Shown here: positions 60,201 to 64,000 of the stretch, piece by piece
Layout of the letters: every line of letters starts with the position of its first letter
Numbering within the stretch: position 1 is the first letter of the stretch
Assembly (NCBI GenBank): GCA_013365365.1
Contig: JABVXU010000054.1
Coordinates: 124,001-188,000, forward strand
Direction: 5' to 3'
From: Cruorifilaria tuberocauda
Lineage: Eukaryota; Nematoda; Chromadorea; Rhabditida; Onchocercidae
DNA: 64,000 nucleotides
The notes under the pieces: model-generated
Database searches by the model: none
Told to the model about the DNA's origin: nothing
Seen by the model: the letters and a program-made list of their open reading frames with translations, nothing else
Translations under genes and position numbers: made by a program

Positions 60201-60689
60201 TACGACAAATATTTGCGAGAAATCTGGAGGCATAATTAAATCAATAACTGATCCTTGAATTATCCATGGCTTATATGTTGTTGATGGATGTGAAAGTTCA
60301 TATTTGTGCCGTAACTGAAAATATTTGATGAATCAGTTAGAACAACAAATGAATTATTACAATAATTTCTAGTTGTAATTATATTCGTTCTGTACAATTG
60401 TACGGATAATTGGGAACCAACATTTAAAATTATAAAAGTGAAATTTAAAACTGATAAAAATTCAATTCATAGCTTATACTTTAGCTTATTAGCTTCCTTT
60501 ATTAAAGCTTACGGGAAAAAAAAAAGCCATGAAACTAACCCCAATCATTAAACCAAATGTAATACCAATTAATAATAGTGGAATAATAAATTCTAACGCT
60601 GTAAATACAGGCGAGCGAATTTGCTGAAGTAAATTCTTCCACATTAATAATTTCAGTTGGGACATTCGTCCATTACGTTTTGTTAGCAT
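42272..60689 (-). CDS. ABCA-type full-length ABC transporter (CED-7/ABT-like)
   Basis: Predicted lipid-type transporter with two TMD-NBD halves, roughly 1,690 residues. Placed exons, start to end: 60540-60689, 60204-60314, 59779-59952, 59478-59576, ~58890-58973, 58351-58551, 58029-58126, 57610-57756, 57124-57340, 56733-56912, 56044-56225, 55522-55716, 55083-55200, 54723-54877, 54297-54446, 53887-53967, 53547-53676, 53228-53399, 52758-52856, 52595-52680, 52240-52367, 51877-52040, 51560-51662, 51200-51281, 51017-51117, 50633-50806, 49848-50001, two or three unresolved in 49.25-49.70 kb, 48618-48793, 47903-48095, 47543-47655, 47213-47400, 43283-43412, 43043-43176, 42727-42838, 42484-42624, 42272-42328. 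Nearly all join in phase. Opening [27 protein letters not shown] and WYVEAVNPG are ABCA marks; the end [19 protein letters not shown] matches the family. The exon carrying the second signature lacks a standard acceptor. The phosphofructokinase gene lies in the intron before it. Confidence 0.9.
43043..43412 (-). other. ABCA second nucleotide-binding domain, signature to H-loop
   Basis: Two exons encode [14 protein letters not shown] (ABC signature), [16 protein letters not shown] (Walker B and D-loop) and [15 protein letters not shown] (H-loop His). The preceding exon ends in TAC AG, and reading on from 43412 would give the expected Y-S-G-G-N, but the two bases before that point are AT, not AG. 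The only phase-matched AG nearby (exon start 43448) would insert 12 residues, [12 protein letters not shown], before IGGN. Confidence 0.85.
43449..43506. repeat. CT-rich (GA on the minus strand) low-complexity tract
   Basis: Runs of CTCTCTCT and CTTTTTTC fill the end of the intron that hosts the phosphofructokinase gene. On the transcribed minus strand this is a purine tract, the opposite of the pyrimidine tract normally found before an acceptor. Confidence 0.85.
44179..46627 (-). CDS. pfk: ATP-dependent 6-phosphofructokinase (eukaryotic tandem type)
   Basis: Phosphorylates fructose 6-phosphate in glycolysis, in the cytosol. Two exons, 45920-46627 and 44179-45828, join in phase 0 (GAG|GTATTT to TTTTTTAG|GTG) to give 785 residues, the usual length of the duplicated animal enzyme. 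The N-terminal catalytic half shows the ATP loop [15 protein letters not shown] (49-63), [10 protein letters not shown], the catalytic [17 protein letters not shown] (193-209), and, across the junction, [14 protein letters not shown] and [18 protein letters not shown]. The C-terminal half opens at [15 protein letters not shown], repeats the fold ([18 protein letters not shown]) and normally holds allosteric sites. I chose the ATG at 46627; an in-frame non-ATG extension exists upstream. The gene has only one intron and sits entirely within an ABCA intron, on the same strand. Confidence 0.97.
47213..48095 (-). other. ABCA second nucleotide-binding domain, Walker A to Q-loop
   Basis: Three exons encode [20 protein letters not shown] and GECFGLLG, then [17 protein letters not shown] (Walker A), then [20 protein letters not shown] (Q-loop). 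The junctions at 47903/47655 (phase 1) and 47543/47400 (phase 0) are consistent. The last exon ends at 47213 in AAAACATAC AG|GTTGGC, phase 2, just before the signature motif. Confidence 0.88.
48534..48580 (-). repeat. 47 bp copy of ABCA exon sequence inside the neighbouring intron
   Basis: Positions 48534-48580 match 48015-48061, inside the ABCA exon at 47903-48095, at 45 of 47 bases. On the minus strand both copies contain a GAAAAG|GTAAGT donor-like site; in the exon copy this is read through as EKVSK. The intronic copy lies 39 bases below the 3' edge of the upstream exon. It may be a non-functional duplication or the remains of an alternative exon. Confidence 0.85.
53547..55200 (-). other. 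ABCA first nucleotide-binding domain
   Basis: Five exons encode, in order, [20 protein letters not shown] (Walker A), [20 protein letters not shown] (Q-loop), [20 protein letters not shown] (signature), [20 protein letters not shown] (Walker B, D-loop) and [18 protein letters not shown] (H-loop). All catalytic motifs are intact, so this site should hydrolyse ATP. Confidence 0.92.
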
Positions 60690-63456
60690 CGTTAGATTGA
60701 TCCGATTTTAGTTTTTCCTTGAAAAGAAAATATGCAAATATTTGAGTGAATCTTAAATTTTCTTGAAAGTGTAAAAGTTTAAGAAAAGATTGATTCATTT
60801 CTAAATTTTCATTTCTCTGCTTCTTTTTTCTAAGACAGATTTAATTTTGATTTTAACAATTAAACAAACAATCATTATGTTTGCTTCAATTTGATTGAAA
60901 TATGATGATATGCTTCGAAATAATTTATTCAAATATCATTCATTTCAAACTTTACTCACTCTCATAACTCATTTATTTGAAAACATCAATCACAGTTAAG
61001 CTGATAATAATTTACTTTATGTGAAATTACTTATTTAAGACTAAAAATGATAACACTTGATCAAATCGGCAGCATCTAACTGTTAAAATACTTGCGAAAT
61101 ATATTTTTGTACAAAACAAAGTGGAAAGGAATGAAAGTGAAGGAGTGAATGTTAATTTTGGTGCTTCTATCATTTAATAACAATAAACATAATGAATATG
61201 CCTTATAAAATTTTATCAGTTTATGTAAAATGCTCTTTGATTAAAAAAAAGTTTTTTTTGAAAAGATTGCAAACAAGAGAGATGGAAGGTTAGCTTCCAT
61301 CATTGCTATCTGTAAAGTTTGAGTGTCCCAATAAAATACTTCCTCATTATCTTCGTGACGAAAACAAATATTATCATACATTCTTTAATATGAATTCAAT
61401 CATAAACTGAATTAGTAATTAAAGCATAGAATACTTTGGGATAATTTGCTATATTTGTAATACACTGTATTATTAAAATATAAAGTATGTTAATAAGTGA
61501 ATATGAAAAAAATTTATCAATAAACAAAATTTCTATTGCTATACTTAGTGTTTTAAGTGAAGTGGGCAGCATAACAATTACCATATACAATAGAAATATT
61601 TCATGAAATAATGATAGTACATAAAATCAACTTTCACAAACTGCAGTCTTCCATTAAATTATAACTGATGATAGAATATACAAATTTTATGCAAAATAAT
61701 TACAATTCATAACTGAGCACTACTGAAGTGAACAATTCAATTCTATAATTTAGCAATATTCTGCCAGGTTTTTTTTCGCTTTGAGAATGTTGGATAGAAT
61801 TAACTGCACAATTTTTGGAAAATTCGAAAATATGATACCTTTGTGTTTTTGTAACCATAAGAGAGATTCGGAAGAAAGTTAAATGTTCTGATAAGTTTTC
61901 AATAACTTTTTAAACTTGTCTATTTGTGTATGTTCAAATGAAATTCAAAGACTTTTCAATTTAGTCTTGGGATTTACAATGCTCTCCGAATTCATTAATG
62001 CTATGAGCAATGAATTTTCAGAATTGATAAATTAATGTAACGAAAAAAAGAAAGCTAATTTTGTACTTTTTATTATGAAATAATTAAATTATTTTTATGC
62101 TACTAGTATATTTCAGGATGCCAATAGCGCGACAATCCTTGCTCTATGGAAAATATTCTGAAAATTCTATTTACAAGAAATCAATCAATCGATTCAAAAG
62201 ACAGGTAACCCAAGAAGTAACTTTGACAGTAAGATAAATATTTGATAATGATATTTAAGTAATTCTCGAGTTACCTGTCACATTATCATTGTTTATTCGA
62301 CAATTTAGTTTTTTCCCATCGTAGATAATTGCGCTTTATGTAAAAGCAACCGTTAAACGACAATATATTGCTTTTGAATGCATTTCCCAATGATTCACTC
62401 ACTCGTAAATGCGTGAAAACTCACATTGAAATTGCTTTGTTTCGAATATATCAATGAGAAGCTTATGATTGACAAATAAAACGATAGCAAATATTTTATT
62501 GTCTCTCGAATATTTTCATGAAATAAAAATTGTGTTTGTTTTTAAACTTTCAGTTGGACTTAACAAAGTTTCTTTCTATTAACCTTTAACCATATATGTT
62601 ATTAGAAGAGCGAGACGAGACATTGGGCTATCTTGAGAGATAGAAGCAATGGAAAACAAGACACAGCATCATTACTAGAGATAGCAAGACGGTTATGTCA
62701 TTATGATAGATATCGCCAAAGTTTCTGAAATGATGCTGAATTGGTTCTAATTAGTGATTGAGAGTGTTAGGTGAGCAGTATAGATTATGAAGAGGCGTTA
62801 GGGAAGAATGCATCAGGTGAAATATATGGAGTGTTAGTGATGGGAATGATTAAGAGCAATAAGGTTTATTCATAGATAATTTAGAGAATGATAAAACTGT
62901 GTGGAGAGTGAAGCGTTCTTACAGCTTTTACTAATTTTATAACGTCAAAGAGGAAGAGTTGGCGGTATTTGAATCATCGAATGACCTTCGTATTGATTGA
63001 TAAGGGTGATTCTATATCTCGTATTGATTAATTTATTATAATGTAAATTAATAATATTGTACCATCATTATCAATTAAGAATGAAGTACTGAGATTCAAA
63101 GATCCAAAATTCATCGGTATTTCAAGCTGTTCAGCTACAGAAAAATATAAATTTGACAAGATTTAGAAATTTCGTTGAAATTTTAATCAACTAATTTTAA
63201 TCAACTGTAACTTTTTTCTAAAAAAATCCCAATTTTACTTATTAAACATTGCTATTTGATATACGAGAAACAACTTTCAATATAAGCTGTGATGTGTTTG
63301 AGGCCAAAAAGTATTAGTTGAGGAGGATTAATAGTAATGAAAGTTAAGTATCTAATCAAAGTCAAGCCTAACTGCAGATTTCATCGGTATCTTGAGTGTG
63401 AGATGAAACTGATATAATATATGGGTGATGGAGAAGAATGATATGTTTATTACACA
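60690..63456. other. Divergent intergenic region between ABCA and TAX1BP3 genes
   Basis: The ABCA gene starts leftward at 60689 and the next gene starts rightward at 63470, so both promoters should lie here. The stretch at about 62,580-62,900 is a little less AT-rich but its frames are broken. No RNA gene, repeat array or exon is supported. Confidence 0.45.
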
Positions 63457-63469
63457 GATTATTGATAAA

Positions 63470-64000
63470 ATGAGTGCATATGGACATGTGGCAGGTTTAC
63501 CGATTGAATGCTTAAGCATCGCCGTAGAGCTTCACAAAGAGCAACTTGTGGACGAAAATGGACAACAGGTCAGTTATCATATTGTTCATATACTTCTTTT
63601 TTAATTATGTAAATGGTCATTACTGTAATAACACTGCTAATTTTTCCTCTTTATTAACTTGATGACTGAAACAATTTACATAATTCAACGCATTCCTTTT
63701 TTTGTTAATCGAGTCGAATTGTCGAGGTTTATATCCATTTAAATCAAAAATAGCTATGTTTTTTAATTTTCAAAGTCCAAAGCTACTTATGATTCTCATT
63801 ATAGGTTCTTCGTGTAGGTTTCAAAATTGGTGGTGGTATTGACCAAGATCCAAGTCGGGCACACTACCCATACCCAGACAGTGTAAGTTTCAAACGACTT
63901 CCGCAATCTTTAACATTTATTTATTATTATAGTTTAATTCAAATGCGCATCCATTTTTAATGTAAAATCGTACATTTATTAAATTTGTCCTTTGCAGGGA
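63470..64000 (+). CDS. tax1bp3: TAX1BP3/TIP-1-like single PDZ domain protein, 5' part
   Basis: The first two exons, 63470-63568 and 63805-63882, and the first codon of a third (63998-64000) are present; the rest is beyond the window. The start MSAYGHVAGLPIECLSIAVE is followed by ELHKEQL and then VLRVGFKIGGGIDQDPSRAH, the diagnostic block of this family, whose carboxylate-binding loop is GFKIGGG. The third exon begins with GGA, as expected for the following GIYVT. Human TAX1BP3 is a PDZ protein of about 124 residues, nearly all one domain, that binds C-terminal motifs of partners such as beta-catenin and rhotekin and acts as a competitor of larger PDZ scaffolds. An ATTACACAG acceptor 12 bases before the ATG is a likely spliced-leader site. 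Confidence 0.92.

Noticed and set aside
1..64000. Search for tRNA, rRNA, CRISPR arrays, transposase genes and viral-type genes
   Set aside because: None was recognisable. The sequence is an ordinary nematode nuclear region; bacterial-type features are not expected and not seen. Small non-coding RNAs cannot be excluded without covariance searches.

Overview
The window is nuclear DNA of a nematode, most likely a filarial or other spirurid species. The composition is strongly AT-rich. Genes are split by many introns with GT...TTTCAG or TTTTAG boundaries. Acceptor-like sites lie a few bases upstream of several start codons, as expected for spliced-leader trans-splicing. The proteins resemble animal families throughout. 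I cannot name the species from the sequence alone. Exon boundaries below were worked out by hand from splice signals, codon phase and family resemblance; no search was run.

Layout, left to right. 1-1.1 kb: possible ends of neighbouring genes only. 1.24-3.86 kb (+): divergent beta-1,3-glycosyltransferase in eight exons. 3.99-4.56 kb (+): unassigned coding-like segments. 4.99-6.36 kb (-): small dual-specificity phosphatase with an altered active-site motif. 6.67-7.50 kb (+): secreted or anchored Ly6-like cysteine-rich protein. 7.5-10.5 kb: no gene seen. 10.50-18.51 kb (-): FAM173-type lysine methyltransferase whose 7.3 kb intron contains, on the same strand, an intronless XPR1 phosphate exporter gene (12.44-14.60 kb). 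21.15-28.69 kb (+): complete eIF3a in 19 exons. 30.50-36.04 kb (-): a 15-exon gene for an unrecognised glutamine/proline-rich protein with one membrane segment. 36-42 kb: mostly non-coding, with one orphan exon. 42.27-60.69 kb (-): full-length ABCA-type ABC transporter in about 38 exons, with a phosphofructokinase gene (44.18-46.63 kb, one intron) inside one intron on the same strand. 63.47-64.0 kb (+): start of a TAX1BP3/TIP-1 single-PDZ gene, cut by the window end.

The genes do not form a pathway: translation initiation, glycolysis, phosphate export, lipid-type transport, protein glycosylation, methylation and signalling are mixed, as in an ordinary animal genome. The most unusual points are the two intron-poor housekeeping genes nested on the same strand inside introns of intron-rich hosts, a missing AG acceptor at the ABCA exon that carries the second ABC signature, a 47 bp copy of ABCA exon sequence with its own splice donor in the adjacent intron, and the unrecognised membrane protein gene.
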